From the NCBI GenBank assembly GCA_004556655.1, contig SFGF01000066.1, forward strand, positions 1 to 20,895: a stretch of 20,895 nucleotides of DNA. The letters run 5' to 3'. The position numbers and the translations under genes are program-made. Shown piece after piece: positions 6,611 through 13,969 of the stretch. The stretch's first letter is position 1. The number at the start of each line of letters is the position of its first letter. Source of the DNA: Lachnospiraceae bacterium. Its GTDB lineage: Bacteria; Bacillota; Clostridia; Lachnospirales; Lachnospiraceae. Under the pieces are notes generated by a model. It was not told where the DNA came from. It saw nothing but the letters and a program-made list of their open reading frames with translations, and made no database searches.

Positions 6611-7447
6611 CTATTTACCCAACATATAAAGCTTTTCTACAGCTTTTTCCACATATTCGTTGTCAACCGCATGGAAAACTCCTTTGTCAGCAGCTTCTGC
6701 ATACAACGGGTTGATCGGCATCTTACCCAAAACATCGATTCCCAGTTCTGCTGCAATCTCATCAATATGGCTGTCACCGAAAATCTTAATTTCCTTACCA
6801 CAGTCAGGACAAACAACATAACTGTAGTTTTCAACCACTCCCAGCACTTCGATCTTCATCATCTGTGCCATCTTGTACGCTTTTCTCACAATCATCTTTA
6901 CCAGATCCTGAGGAGAAGAAACAATTACAATTCCTTCTACCGGAAGCGACTGAAATACAGTCAGCGGTACATCACCGGTTCCCGGAGGCATGTCTACAAA
7001 AAGATAATCCAGTTCACCCCAGATTACATCGGTCCAGAACTGTTTTACCATGTTCGCTAAAATCGGTCCTCTCCAGATTACCGGTTCATCTTCCTGCGGA
7101 AGCAGTAGATTGACAGACATGATTTTGATATCATTGGCTGCCATTATAGGATAAATCCCCTGATCATCCGCCTGGGCCGGTCCCTGAAGCCCGTACATTT
7201 TCGGGATGGACGGTCCGGTTATATCCGCATCCAGAATACCCACACGAAATCCCTTCTGTGCCATCTGATTGGCCAGAGATGCGGTTACGAAAGATTTTCC
7301 CACACCGCCTTTTCCACTTACAACACCGATTACATGCTTGACATCTGAATAAATATTCATCTCTTCCAGCATACTCTTAGGCTGTTTGCTTGGACATCCT
7401 TCACAGCTATCTTTGCTGCATGATGTATTGCTGCATTCTTTTGCCAT
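6611..7447 (-). CDS. mrp: Mrp/NBP35 family Fe-S carrier ATPase
   Basis: A 278-residue P-loop ATPase of the Mrp/ApbC/NBP35 group, which binds and transfers Fe-S clusters in the cytoplasm. The deviant Walker A is SGKGGVGKS (44-52); ILDADITGPS and VDMPPGTGD are the other family motifs. A C-terminal CxxC (C213, C216) is the cluster-binding pair of the dimer. An extra cysteine-rich N-terminus (four Cys among residues 5-18) resembles the NBP35 type and probably holds another cluster. The gene is 23 bases downstream of a CsoR-type repressor, in one operon, which suggests metal-responsive control of the Fe-S system. The start has GAGG at a rather long 11-base spacing. Confidence 0.92.
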   Translation of the reverse strand: MAKECSNTSCSKDSCEGCPSKQPKSMLEEMNIYSDVKHVIGVVSGKGGVGKSFVTASLANQMAQKGFRVGILDADITGPSIPKMYGLQGPAQADDQGIYPIMAANDIKIMSVNLLLPQEDEPVIWRGPILANMVKQFWTDVIWGELDYLFVDMPPGTGDVPLTVFQSLPVEGIVIVSSPQDLVKMIVRKAYKMAQMMKIEVLGVVENYSYVVCPDCGKEIKIFGDSHIDEIAAELGIDVLGKMPINPLYAEAADKGVFHAVDNEYVEKAVEKLYMLGK

Positions 7448-7470
7448 AATTCTAAAAACCTCTTTTCTTC

Positions 7471-7872
7471 TTATTTCATAAAGCGATCAATCGCTTTATT
7501 CAATTCTTCAAGAGCCTGGACATCCCCTTCCCGAACCGCATCAACAATACAATGCTCAATATGGTCCTGAAGAATCACTTTTCCGGTATTATTGATCGCA
7601 GCTTTTACCGCTGCCAGCTGTACCAAAACCTCGGTACAGTCACGTCCATCCTCAACCATCCTGCGAATGGATTCCAGATGACCGATTGCTCTGGAAATAC
7701 GGTTGATCACAGCTTTCGTATTCTGATGCGTATGACCGTGTCCATGTGCACCCTGTGAGTGCGTATGACCATGCATCTCTTCCTTCTCATGACAGTGTTC
7801 CTCTACATGAGTATGCTCAATAATTGTTCCATCTTCCAGTACATGCTTGTGTGTAACAATCTGATCTCCCAT
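7471..7872 (-). CDS. CsoR/RcnR family metal-sensing repressor with His-rich N-terminus
   Basis: A 133-residue protein. Residues ~50-133 are a CsoR/FrmR (DUF156) four-helix DNA-binding repressor. The CsoR copper ligands are all present: C79 (GRDC), H104 and C108 (DHIEHC); the intervening H107 is an RcnR-type ligand. Residues 1-49 are an extension with 13 histidines and one cysteine (for example HGHGHTH), unusual for the family and likely to bind zinc, nickel or copper. The start at 7872 is fixed by a perfect AGGAGG; the longer open frame upstream overlaps the preceding gene and is a shadow. It is the middle gene of a three-gene operon before mrp. A GC-rich palindrome beside the operon promoter may be its own operator. 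Confidence 0.88.
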   Translation of the reverse strand: MGDQIVTHKHVLEDGTIIEHTHVEEHCHEKEEMHGHTHSQGAHGHGHTHQNTKAVINRISRAIGHLESIRRMVEDGRDCTEVLVQLAAVKAAINNTGKVILQDHIEHCIVDAVREGDVQALEELNKAIDRFMK

Positions 7873-7885
7873 TCGTTCCTCCTGT

Positions 7886-8113
7886 CTAAATTTCCGTAAA
7901 AGTGTATCTCTGATGGATGCCCGCCGTAAAAATCTCAAACACGATGCTTCCATCATTCCGGACTGTTTTATCGTAAGTAAACTCTTTTCCTTTAAATTTT
8001 TCCTGAATATAGACTTCCGGATCTTCACATTCAATTTCTTCAAAGAACTGATCTCTGGAATGATTCATGGGACATTGATTGATAATTTCCCTGATTGCTT
8101 CATATTCTTTCAT
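7886..8113 (-). CDS. Small conserved protein of unknown function
   Basis: A 75-residue soluble acidic protein; I do not recognise a named family. It has an N-terminal helical part (EYEAIREIINQCPMN), a central acidic EEIECEDPEVYIQEKF, and a C-terminal stretch that looks like beta strands (SIVFEIFTAGIHQRYTFTEI). There is no signal peptide or metal-binding cluster. The start has AGGAGG 7 bases upstream and the promoter lies close by, so it is the first gene of the operon; the CsoR-type gene begins 13 bases after its stop. The tight operon suggests a role in metal or Fe-S handling, but this rests on position only. Confidence 0.75.
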   Translation of the reverse strand: MKEYEAIREIINQCPMNHSRDQFFEEIECEDPEVYIQEKFKGKEFTYDKTVRNDGSIVFEIFTAGIHQRYTFTEI

Positions 8114-8136
8114 TTTACCGCCTCCTGTATCAGCCT

Positions 8137-8165
8137 ATTATAACAGTCTCAGCCTGAAAGAACAA
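8137..8165 (-). promoter_or_regulatory. Promoter of the csoR-like/mrp operon
   Basis: On the minus strand TTGTTC (8160-8165), 17-base spacer, and a perfect TATAAT (8137-8142), about 24 bases before the first start codon. Confidence 0.75.
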
Positions 8166-8182
8166 GCTCCCCGGGGGGATTT
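8166..8182. promoter_or_regulatory. Candidate CsoR-type operator
   Basis: A G/C-run palindrome (CCCC then GGGGGG in the middle of GCTCCCCGGGGGGATTTT) abuts the -35 of the operon. CsoR-family operators are inverted G/C tracts flanked by A/T bases, and this operon encodes such a repressor, so autoregulation is likely. It has no loop or T-run to make it a terminator. Confidence 0.5.
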
Positions 8183-8188
8183 TATAGC

Positions 8189-9811
8189 CTAAACCGGCAT
8201 AAGAACATAAAATTTTTCATTTCTTGTTTCCTGCACACTGCCCGTCGGATCAAACCACTGATATGTGCGGGTTTCGTTTCCATCTGTCCATACTTCGGGG
8301 CAGTCTGTATCCTGCCAGTCTGCCGGAATCTTATGTTCTTTCTGTGCAGAAGCAACACACAAGATCTGATGCAATTCTTCGTTCTGTTTTTCATCCAGGA
8401 GACCCGGTTTTGCAGAAAAGAAAAGTGAAGTTCCGCTCTGAGCAATCACATCCGCCCACTGGCGATTCAATTCCCATGGAATTCCTCCTGCCACTCCCAC
8501 ACAATCTGCATCCACTTCATAAAAGATTTTATTCTGTGGCAGCCTAAATGCCAATGTATTGATACCCATTCGTCTGGTTCTCTCCCAGCTGAAACCACTG
8601 GTATCATCACCGGTACGATTCATATGCATGAGCCCAGCTCCCAGATGTCCGATTGTATTACAACCTAAAATCAGAGTATCATGCTCACGGGATGCCTGAT
8701 AAATTGCCTCATACAACATTTTCACTACTTCCGCGCTGGTTTTTGTTCTGTCATAAAAATGCCAGTTGCCCTGAGTTACAGCCGGATCCATCTCAAATCC
8801 CCATCTTCCGAACAGATCAAAAGTAGAAAAGTCATGTTTGATCAGTTCATATCCCCAGTCGCAGATTCGTTTCACATCCTGTCTGATATATTCCAGCGCA
8901 TCCGGATGAGAAGGATCCAGGCAGCCATTGTGTGAAAGACGCCACTCAGCAGGAATACATTCATCCTGATTCAACAAAAAGCGAATCCAGATACCGGTAT
9001 GTACACCTTTTTCTTTCATTTTTTCTGCCAGTCTCTTCATATCAGGAAATTTTTTATTTCCTTTTTTCCATGGGCCTCCGATATACTTCGGCGTCCGCAG
9101 TTCCTGCCAGCAGTCATCGATTACCATATACGGCGGATAAGCTGTATCTTTTGTCAGTTCCACCACGTAGTCCGTATCACTTAAGATTTCTTCCTCGGAG
9201 CTTTCTCCATAAGCATAATACCAGTTGTTACTTCCATAAACCGGATGTTTCGGGAGCACCGGATCTGTACACATGATTTTACAAAATTCTACAGCAGCCG
9301 CAAAGGAATCCTCACCGTCCATCTCCATGGCAACAATCTCCGCTGCCAGTAAAGTCTTTCCATTTAACAAAACTCCGGCACAGCCACAGCGAACATCCAG
9401 TACCAGGGTAATCCCCTGCGTATCCATATACCAGGAACACATGGCAGACGGTCTGACTTTAACTCCGTATCCATATTGTTTTCCCTGTGCAGACACAAGA
9501 AAATACCAAGGAAGCACTCTGCCTCCGCAGATTCCTCTCCACTCAAGATCTCCATAACTTCTTTCCCATGCGTCACCCAGTACTCTCGCTTTTTCAGGTG
9601 CTTTCCTGTTCCATCGAAGCTTCATATACTTCACTGCTGATGTCTGTGCTGTCAGATATACATTTACCTGTTCCCCGTCATCTTCCAGCTTTACCACAAT
9701 ATCATCCATGCAAACTTCTGCTTTTCCCGGAACCACTACCTGCTTCTTTTCTTCCGTCTCAATTGTAATATAATCGGGAATGCCGAGTATAATCTGTTTT
9801 TTATTACCCAT
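8189..9811 (-). CDS. GH36-like alpha-galactosidase-type glycoside hydrolase
   Basis: A 540-residue protein with the architecture of clan D glycosidases (GH36/GH27): an N-terminal beta-sandwich to about residue 190, then a TIM barrel. Barrel motifs are YMVIDDCW (228-235), LIKHDF (323-328; D327 is the likely nucleophile) and RTGDD (399-403; an Asp here is the likely acid/base). It probably releases alpha-linked galactose or a related sugar from oligosaccharides. It has no signal peptide, so it would act on imported sugars. It is shorter than classic ~720-residue GH36 enzymes. No transporter or regulator for the sugar is adjacent, so the substrate cannot be read from context. The start is fixed by AGGAGG. 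Confidence 0.75.
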   Translation of the reverse strand: MGNKKQIILGIPDYITIETEEKKQVVVPGKAEVCMDDIVVKLEDDGEQVNVYLTAQTSAVKYMKLRWNRKAPEKARVLGDAWERSYGDLEWRGICGGRVLPWYFLVSAQGKQYGYGVKVRPSAMCSWYMDTQGITLVLDVRCGCAGVLLNGKTLLAAEIVAMEMDGEDSFAAAVEFCKIMCTDPVLPKHPVYGSNNWYYAYGESSEEEILSDTDYVVELTKDTAYPPYMVIDDCWQELRTPKYIGGPWKKGNKKFPDMKRLAEKMKEKGVHTGIWIRFLLNQDECIPAEWRLSHNGCLDPSHPDALEYIRQDVKRICDWGYELIKHDFSTFDLFGRWGFEMDPAVTQGNWHFYDRTKTSAEVVKMLYEAIYQASREHDTLILGCNTIGHLGAGLMHMNRTGDDTSGFSWERTRRMGINTLAFRLPQNKIFYEVDADCVGVAGGIPWELNRQWADVIAQSGTSLFFSAKPGLLDEKQNEELHQILCVASAQKEHKIPADWQDTDCPEVWTDGNETRTYQWFDPTGSVQETRNEKFYVLMPV

Positions 9812-9860
9812 AACTGATACCTCCTGTTTCTCTGGTTTTAAATCTAAAGTAGTATTTAGA

Positions 9861-9866
9861 ATTATA
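9861..9866 (-). promoter_or_regulatory. Likely -10 element for the GH36-like gene
   Basis: Perfect TATAAT on the minus strand, about 50 bases upstream of the start codon. The -35 region is poor, which would fit activator dependence. Confidence 0.4.
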
Positions 9867-9946
9867 CCTTGCTTAAGAATATTTCTCTATATCTTTTTGT
9901 GAGGTTCAATTGTATTTCTATGTATTTTAGTGTGATGAAAAGATGA

Positions 9947-10447
9947 TTAAATCTCAGCGTTTCGAATGATCCGCCATTCCTCTGTGAGTCTTTCCAGACT
10001 CCAGGAAGCATTGGCCGGACTGGTAGACGGCAGCCTGACAGCTTCTTTTCCGGTTATGGGTTTTGCATATTTTTCATAAAGTTTCCATGCAGCAGTCCCG
10101 TTAGCAAATATTCTTTTGATCTGTGCATGATCCAATATCTGTTCCAGATGGTTCGGCACCACATCACGGATGCTGCTGTCACTGGATCCCTGGATTTTAC
10201 AGGAAGCAATCACATCCCATACCGCAATATGATTTTCCAGAAGCATTCTCTTTTTCTCTTCTATGGTCTGAGGTACAGAACATTCCAGTACAGAAGCCAG
10301 CACTTTCCAGAAACGGTTCTGTGGATGATGATAGAAAAACTGACCCTCCCTGGATTTTACCGACGGAAAACTCCCCAGTATCAGGATCTCACTTTCCGAA
10401 TTCCACACCGGCGGGATGTTATGCTTCACATTTTCCACATCCATCAC
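9947..10447 (-). CDS. Hypoxanthine-DNA glycosylase (DNA-deoxyinosine glycosylase, UDG family 6)
   Basis: A 166-residue enzyme of the uracil-DNA-glycosylase superfamily, HDG type, which removes deaminated adenine (hypoxanthine) from DNA to start base excision repair. The family marks are LILGSFPSV (22-30), FYHHPQNRFW (38-47, where N44 is the expected catalytic-site residue), and LPSTSPAN (139-146), near the end as usual. The GTG start at 10447 has AGGAGG 7 bases upstream and overlaps the previous gene's stop by 4 bases (GTGA), so translation is coupled; an ATG one codon later is the alternative. Confidence 0.87.
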   Translation of the reverse strand: MMDVENVKHNIPPVWNSESEILILGSFPSVKSREGQFFYHHPQNRFWKVLASVLECSVPQTIEEKKRMLLENHIAVWDVIASCKIQGSSDSSIRDVVPNHLEQILDHAQIKRIFANGTAAWKLYEKYAKPITGKEAVRLPSTSPANASWSLERLTEEWRIIRNAEI

Positions 10448-10686
10448 CCGATATCCTCCTCATCAAACTCTACATCCGTATAATATCCCCTGTCTGTCTC
10501 ACGGATATCTTTCACAATTCCTTTTCTGGATTTTAATCTCTCATATCCCGGATAATTTCGGCTCATGGCAATCATTGGCTGAATCGTATAGTAATAAGAG
10601 GTCGGCAAAGGACTTTCCGTAACATCCACTTCCTGTCCTACTTCCAAAAGTCCCTGCCGCTCCATCTTAAATTCCATTATTCTCAT
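10444..10686 (-). CDS. Small conserved protein coupled to the DNA glycosylase
   Basis: A protein of about 80 residues, not assigned to a named family. It reads like a small beta-barrel (SH3-like) protein: a hydrophilic strand-rich sequence with LLEVGQEVDVTESPLP, then SYYYTIQPMIAMSRNYPGYERL, and GIVKDIRETDRGYYTDVEF near the end. No signal peptide or membrane segment is present. The stop overlaps the start of the hypoxanthine-DNA glycosylase, so the two are made together; a nucleic-acid-related role is only a guess. The ATG at 10686 is preferred over an upstream GTG, whose ribosome site would be too close; the ribosome site is not ideal for either. Confidence 0.65.
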   Translation of the reverse strand: MRIMEFKMERQGLLEVGQEVDVTESPLPTSYYYTIQPMIAMSRNYPGYERLKSRKGIVKDIRETDRGYYTDVEFDEEDIG

Positions 10687-10731
10687 ACTTCCCCACACTC
10701 CTTTTCTTTTATCCTAAAGGTATTGTTCGTC

Positions 10732-11163
10732 TCATTCCCATTTAAAAAGAATAATCCCTCCGATGGCTACAGCCATACCTAAAATTTTTCTCCACTCAAA
10801 AGGCTGTTTCTCAACTCCAAACATACCAAACAATTCAATCAGATAAGACACTGCCAACTGTGCGATCACGATCAACATGGTTGCCCTTGCCGGACCCAGA
10901 CTTCCCATACTTTTTATCACCGTTACCGTAATAAACGCACCAATTACGCCTCCAAGCAGCGTGTATTTGTTTTCCACCTGCCAGAGTGTGCTGATGCTTT
11001 CATGTCCGGTAAACAGCCATGCCACAAAACACACAAGCAGCGCTGAAAGCTGTACCCACCCTGTAGATACCCAAAGACTGCTCTGTTTTGTCACTTCTGT
11101 ATTAAACACTCCCTGAATACTCATCAGTGCTCCCGATAGTACTGCAACCCAGATTCCCAACAT
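10732..11163 (-). CDS. YdcZ-type DMT family membrane transporter
   Basis: A 143-residue, very hydrophobic protein of the DUF606/YdcZ group in the drug/metabolite transporter superfamily, probably an inner-membrane half-transporter that dimerises. About five transmembrane helices can be placed, starting with IWVAVLSGALMSIQGVFN and ending with ILGMAVAIGGIILF. The conserved N-terminal SGALMSIQGVFN and the central GGVIGAFITV are typical. Substrate unknown. The start at 11163 follows GGAGGG by 7 bases; the earlier ATG lies in the ribosome site itself. About 45 bases separate it from the small gene before the glycosylase, so read-through is likely. A large palindrome lies just upstream. Confidence 0.82.
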   Translation of the reverse strand: MLGIWVAVLSGALMSIQGVFNTEVTKQSSLWVSTGWVQLSALLVCFVAWLFTGHESISTLWQVENKYTLLGGVIGAFITVTVIKSMGSLGPARATMLIVIAQLAVSYLIELFGMFGVEKQPFEWRKILGMAVAIGGIILFKWE

Positions 11164-11180
11164 ATATGATCCCTCCATAC

Positions 11181-11228
11181 CATACTATTTGCGGATATTT
11201 CATGCTTCCGCATATAGTAAATAGTATG
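11181..11228. promoter_or_regulatory. Nested palindrome upstream of the YdcZ-type gene
   Basis: Outer arms CATACTATTT (11181-11190) and AAATAGTATG (11219-11228) match perfectly. Within them TGCGGA (11190-11195) pairs with TCCGCA (11207-11212). It fills the gap between the MATE stop codon and the YdcZ ribosome site. It lacks a T-run, so an operator, or an mRNA hairpin limiting read-through from the MATE gene, is more likely than a simple terminator. Confidence 0.6.
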
Positions 11229-11235
11229 AACGATT

Positions 11236-12639
11236 TCAGATATGATATTCCTTTTTAAATGCAATCAATGCACGCTTTCCTTCATCTGTTACCGGTCGAA
11301 CCCACCTTCCGGACAGCGTATATCGAATCTCAATCGGCAATTTTATGAGATCTTCAAAATAGATTGCCGCAAATACAATAAAATAGGAGGTCTGAAGATG
11401 TATTCCCAGAAACCATACAATTGGTATGGAAAACAAAAAGATACACACCAGTTCCAGTGTTGTTCCATATACTGCCTGACCACCTGCCCGGTAAACTGCA
11501 TTCTGAATATAGTTACTCATGCGAAGCGGTCCGAAGATCATAAAAATAATCAACATAATCGAAAGATATTTATTCGCTTCCGGCCCGATCGTGAAAATAA
11601 CAGGATACAGATTTCTCAACAGTACTAGCAGAATACATGGTAGAAGCGTTACCGTTGGACATACCCAGGCAAACTTTTTTGCATATTCCATGGCATCCTG
11701 CAGTTTTCCGGCACCAACTTTCTTTCCCACCATGACAGATGCCGCATTGAAAAAGCCATTGAAAAAAGCATAGATAAAGCCTTCCAGAACACGGAAAATA
11801 GATAACGCTGCAATCGCCTGCTCAGGCTGTCGTCCCAGAATCACATTGATAATTGCCAGTGCAAGCCCCATCAACATCTCATTGGCAAAAATAGGGAGCA
11901 GTTTTTTGACGAATTCCATCACAAATCCGCCATTCCAGTCCAGCGCTGCTCGCAGATTCCACATATAGGGAAATCTTTTTATCACACACACCACAATCAA
12001 AAACGTAAAGTTCAAACCATTGGATAAAATCGTCGCGATTGCTGCTCCTTCGACACCGAGAGCCGGCATTCCCAATTTTCCGAAAATCAGAACCCAATTC
12101 AGGAAAGAATTGGTAAACACTGCAATTGCCGAAGAAATCAGTGGAAGCTTTACTTTTTCTATCGAGCGAAGAAAAGTACTTACTCCCATAATCAGGAACT
12201 GAAACACATAACTGATACCCGCCAGACGTAAATATCGGATACCGATAGCCTGAATCTCAGCCTTATCCGTATAAATTCTCATTACAATTTCCGGAGCAAA
12301 AATTGCGGGAATCGTAAAAAGAAGCCCGATCACAGCTGTCCAGACCATCATGATCCCATAAGACCGGGTAATGCCCCTCTCCTCCCTGACTCCCCAGTAC
12401 TGAGCAATAAAAAGTGCTCCTGTAGAACTGAACCCGTACAGGGCCGAGTTAAATAACTGATTATATTGGTTACAAATTCCTACTGCTCCCAGTACATTTT
12501 CTCCCATCCGGCTAACCATTAAAGTATCCACTGCACTCATGGAACTGATGAGAAGATTTTGAAGAGCAACCGGAAATCCCAATACCAGAAGCCCCCATAA
12601 AAACGAATTATCCTGAAGTTTCTTTTGTGTCTTCAGCAT
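11236..12639 (-). CDS. MATE family multidrug/Na+ antiporter
   Basis: A 467-residue integral membrane protein with about 12 hydrophobic helices in two halves, as expected for MATE exporters (NorM/DinF class), which use Na+ or H+ gradients to expel drugs or metabolites. Recognisable parts are the first helix region FPVALQNLLISSMSAVDTLM and the opening of the second half (MLMGLALAIINVILGRQPEQ). Substrate cannot be told. The ATG at 12639 is chosen because GGAGG lies 8 bases before it; the frame is open 13 codons further. The gene has its own strong promoter but lies just after a flavodoxin-like gene and a MarR regulator, a common setting for inducible exporters. Confidence 0.9.
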   Translation of the reverse strand: MLKTQKKLQDNSFLWGLLVLGFPVALQNLLISSMSAVDTLMVSRMGENVLGAVGICNQYNQLFNSALYGFSSTGALFIAQYWGVREERGITRSYGIMMVWTAVIGLLFTIPAIFAPEIVMRIYTDKAEIQAIGIRYLRLAGISYVFQFLIMGVSTFLRSIEKVKLPLISSAIAVFTNSFLNWVLIFGKLGMPALGVEGAAIATILSNGLNFTFLIVVCVIKRFPYMWNLRAALDWNGGFVMEFVKKLLPIFANEMLMGLALAIINVILGRQPEQAIAALSIFRVLEGFIYAFFNGFFNAASVMVGKKVGAGKLQDAMEYAKKFAWVCPTVTLLPCILLVLLRNLYPVIFTIGPEANKYLSIMLIIFMIFGPLRMSNYIQNAVYRAGGQAVYGTTLELVCIFLFSIPIVWFLGIHLQTSYFIVFAAIYFEDLIKLPIEIRYTLSGRWVRPVTDEGKRALIAFKKEYHI

Positions 12640-12700
12640 ACGAAATACCTCCATTTGCTTATTAGTTTGTCCGTCCATTCTTCAGGTTCGGTCAATCTCC

Positions 12701-12729
12701 ATTATAAGCTTAACGGAAAGTTTTCTCAA
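12701..12729 (-). promoter_or_regulatory. Promoter of the MATE gene
   Basis: On the minus strand TTGAGA (12724-12729), 17-base spacer, TATAAT (12701-12706), about 60 bases upstream of the ATG. Confidence 0.75.
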
Positions 12730-12750
12730 CAGGATTTCATTATTCTGTAT

Positions 12751-13275
12751 TTACTGCTTCTTCCTGAATTTTTTATACTCTTTCAATTCTCTTCGGATTT
12801 TTTTCCGGATATCTTTTGCTGTCAACTCCGGATCCCGGTCAGCCAGAACCGGAACAATTCCATCCTCGTCCTCGATGCTTTCCACAATTTGTTTCACAGC
12901 CTGCTTTTCATCCATATGATATTTTTCAAAATAATATTTGGAATATACATTTGCTCCCTTATATCCTCTGGCCTGCAGATTATTATAGGCCTCCATGGCA
13001 GCCCGAAGTTCTCTCTTTCCTCCTGTCACAAATACAAAATACCGACCTGATTTACTGATTACCAGTTTTCCGATCATCTGATCTGCCGCAGGCGACACTT
13101 TTCTTCCTTCACTCTCAAACAGGAAGCCTACTCTTTTATTATTTTCAAACACAATACTTTCCACTTCGTAATCTGATATTTTTTTACACTGGATTTCCTC
13201 ATACTCCTCAAATAGCTTCGCACACTTTCTGCAGGTTTCTTTTTGATCATCATAATAAACTGTAATCTGCTCCAT
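12751..13275 (-). CDS. Flavodoxin-like-fold protein of unknown function
   Basis: A 174-residue soluble protein. The order of strands and helices resembles flavodoxin-like proteins: ITVYY at the start, VGFLFESEG in the middle, YFVFVTGGKRELRAAMEA after it, then a long helix. The normal FMN phosphate-binding loop (T/S-x-T-G-x-T) after the first strand is replaced by DDQKETC, with a CRKC pair just behind, so FMN binding is doubtful. The C-terminal 40 residues are highly charged (ends RRELKEYKKFRKKQ). The ATG at 13275 has AGGAGGG 6 bases upstream. It has its own promoter between the MarR gene and itself, with repeated sequences that may be operators. No function can be given. Confidence 0.6.
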   Translation of the reverse strand: MEQITVYYDDQKETCRKCAKLFEEYEEIQCKKISDYEVESIVFENNKRVGFLFESEGRKVSPAADQMIGKLVISKSGRYFVFVTGGKRELRAAMEAYNNLQARGYKGANVYSKYYFEKYHMDEKQAVKQIVESIEDEDGIVPVLADRDPELTAKDIRKKIRRELKEYKKFRKKQ

Positions 13276-13293
13276 GCAATCCCTCCTTGTTTC

Positions 13294-13331
13294 ATGCACA
13301 ATAGTTTGTTTTTAAATTATTATGCACAATA
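13294..13331 (-). promoter_or_regulatory. Repeated TATTGTGCAT sites, possible MarR operators
   Basis: The 10-mer TATTGTGCAT (minus strand) occurs at 13322-13331 and 13294-13303, 28 bases apart. The upstream copy extends into a near-palindrome TATTGTG/CATAATA and lies across the spacer and -10 of the promoter; the other lies in the leader. The upstream neighbour encodes a MarR repressor, the natural candidate to bind. Confidence 0.45.
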
Positions 13332-13346
13332 CGTCTGACAAGTCAA
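13319..13346 (-). promoter_or_regulatory. Promoter of the flavodoxin-like gene
   Basis: On the minus strand TTGACT (13341-13346), 16-base spacer, CATAAT (13319-13324); TAATAA two bases on is an alternative -10. Confidence 0.6.
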
Positions 13347-13388
13347 TAGGTTTTATTCTTTTTTAATAAATAGATCTTGGAATTAACA

Positions 13389-13434
13389 ACAGCCGGCAAT
13401 TCTCAGAATCTTTTCTTCTGATTTTGTCGGCTGT
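13389..13434 (-). other. Long imperfect hairpin after the MarR gene
   Basis: ACAGCCG/CGGCTGT arms close a stem with a second paired block (ATCAGAA/TTCTGA), 10 bases after the marR stop codon. There is no proper T-run on the minus strand, so it is at most a weak terminator or an mRNA 3' end. Confidence 0.5.
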
Positions 13435-13444
13435 ATGTACTGCG

Positions 13445-13882
13445 TTATTCATTTAAAATATGATCCATATTCGCTTCAATTTTTTCTGCCACTTTTCTGA
13501 ATACTTTGAATTCTTCTTCAGAAATGCCTTCAAAAATTTTTCTGATCATTTCTTCCCATGCTCTGGCTATATCTTCGCTGATTGCCTTTGCTTTGTCTGT
13601 GATCGTATAATGTACATATCTTCTGTCATCTTTGTCCTGAGCTGCTGTCAGATATCCCTGTCTGCACAGGCTTTCTACCGCTTGAGAAATATGACCTTTA
13701 TTCATATTCAGATTCAGACTGATGTCTTTCGAAGTGTTGTTTTCTCCGCAGCCGGATAAAAAATAAAGGATTTCCAGTTCTACTCTTTTCAATCCGTATT
13801 TTTCTATAATACCCGAAAGCTGACTGGTAATCATCTTTTTAAACCTGGCTCCGCGCAGAACAGTCTCTACCTGTTTTTCCAT
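13445..13882 (-). CDS. MarR family transcriptional regulator
   Basis: A 145-residue winged-helix protein of MarR type: a dimerising N-terminal helix, the recognition part NNTSKDISLNLNMNKGHISQ, the wing DKDDRRYVHYTITDKAKA, and a C-terminal dimer helix. Such proteins repress neighbouring genes and are released by small ligands or oxidation. The neighbours in the same direction are a flavodoxin-like gene and a MATE exporter, its likely targets. It has its own consensus promoter, and the ATG follows a purine-rich GGAAGGGAAG stretch. The ligand is unknown. Confidence 0.9.
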   Translation of the reverse strand: MEKQVETVLRGARFKKMITSQLSGIIEKYGLKRVELEILYFLSGCGENNTSKDISLNLNMNKGHISQAVESLCRQGYLTAAQDKDDRRYVHYTITDKAKAISEDIARAWEEMIRKIFEGISEEEFKVFRKVAEKIEANMDHILNE

Positions 13883-13940
13883 TGTCTCATCTTCCCTTCC
13901 AAGGTATAATTATCTATGATTCTTCTCTTTCGTTTTACTC

Positions 13941-13969
13941 ATTATATCCTTATCCGGGTATTTTCTCAA
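13941..13969 (-). promoter_or_regulatory. Promoter of the marR gene
   Basis: On the minus strand TTGAGA (13964-13969), 17-base spacer, TATAAT (13941-13946). Confidence 0.75.

Noticed and set aside
7873..8043. Longer N-terminus of the CsoR-type repressor
   Set aside because: It overlaps the real upstream gene, while a perfect AGGAGG fixes the start at 7872.
8166..8182. Terminator for the GH36-like gene at the CCCC/GGGG palindrome
   Set aside because: No loop and no T-run after it on the minus strand; its place at the -35 of the next operon favours an operator.
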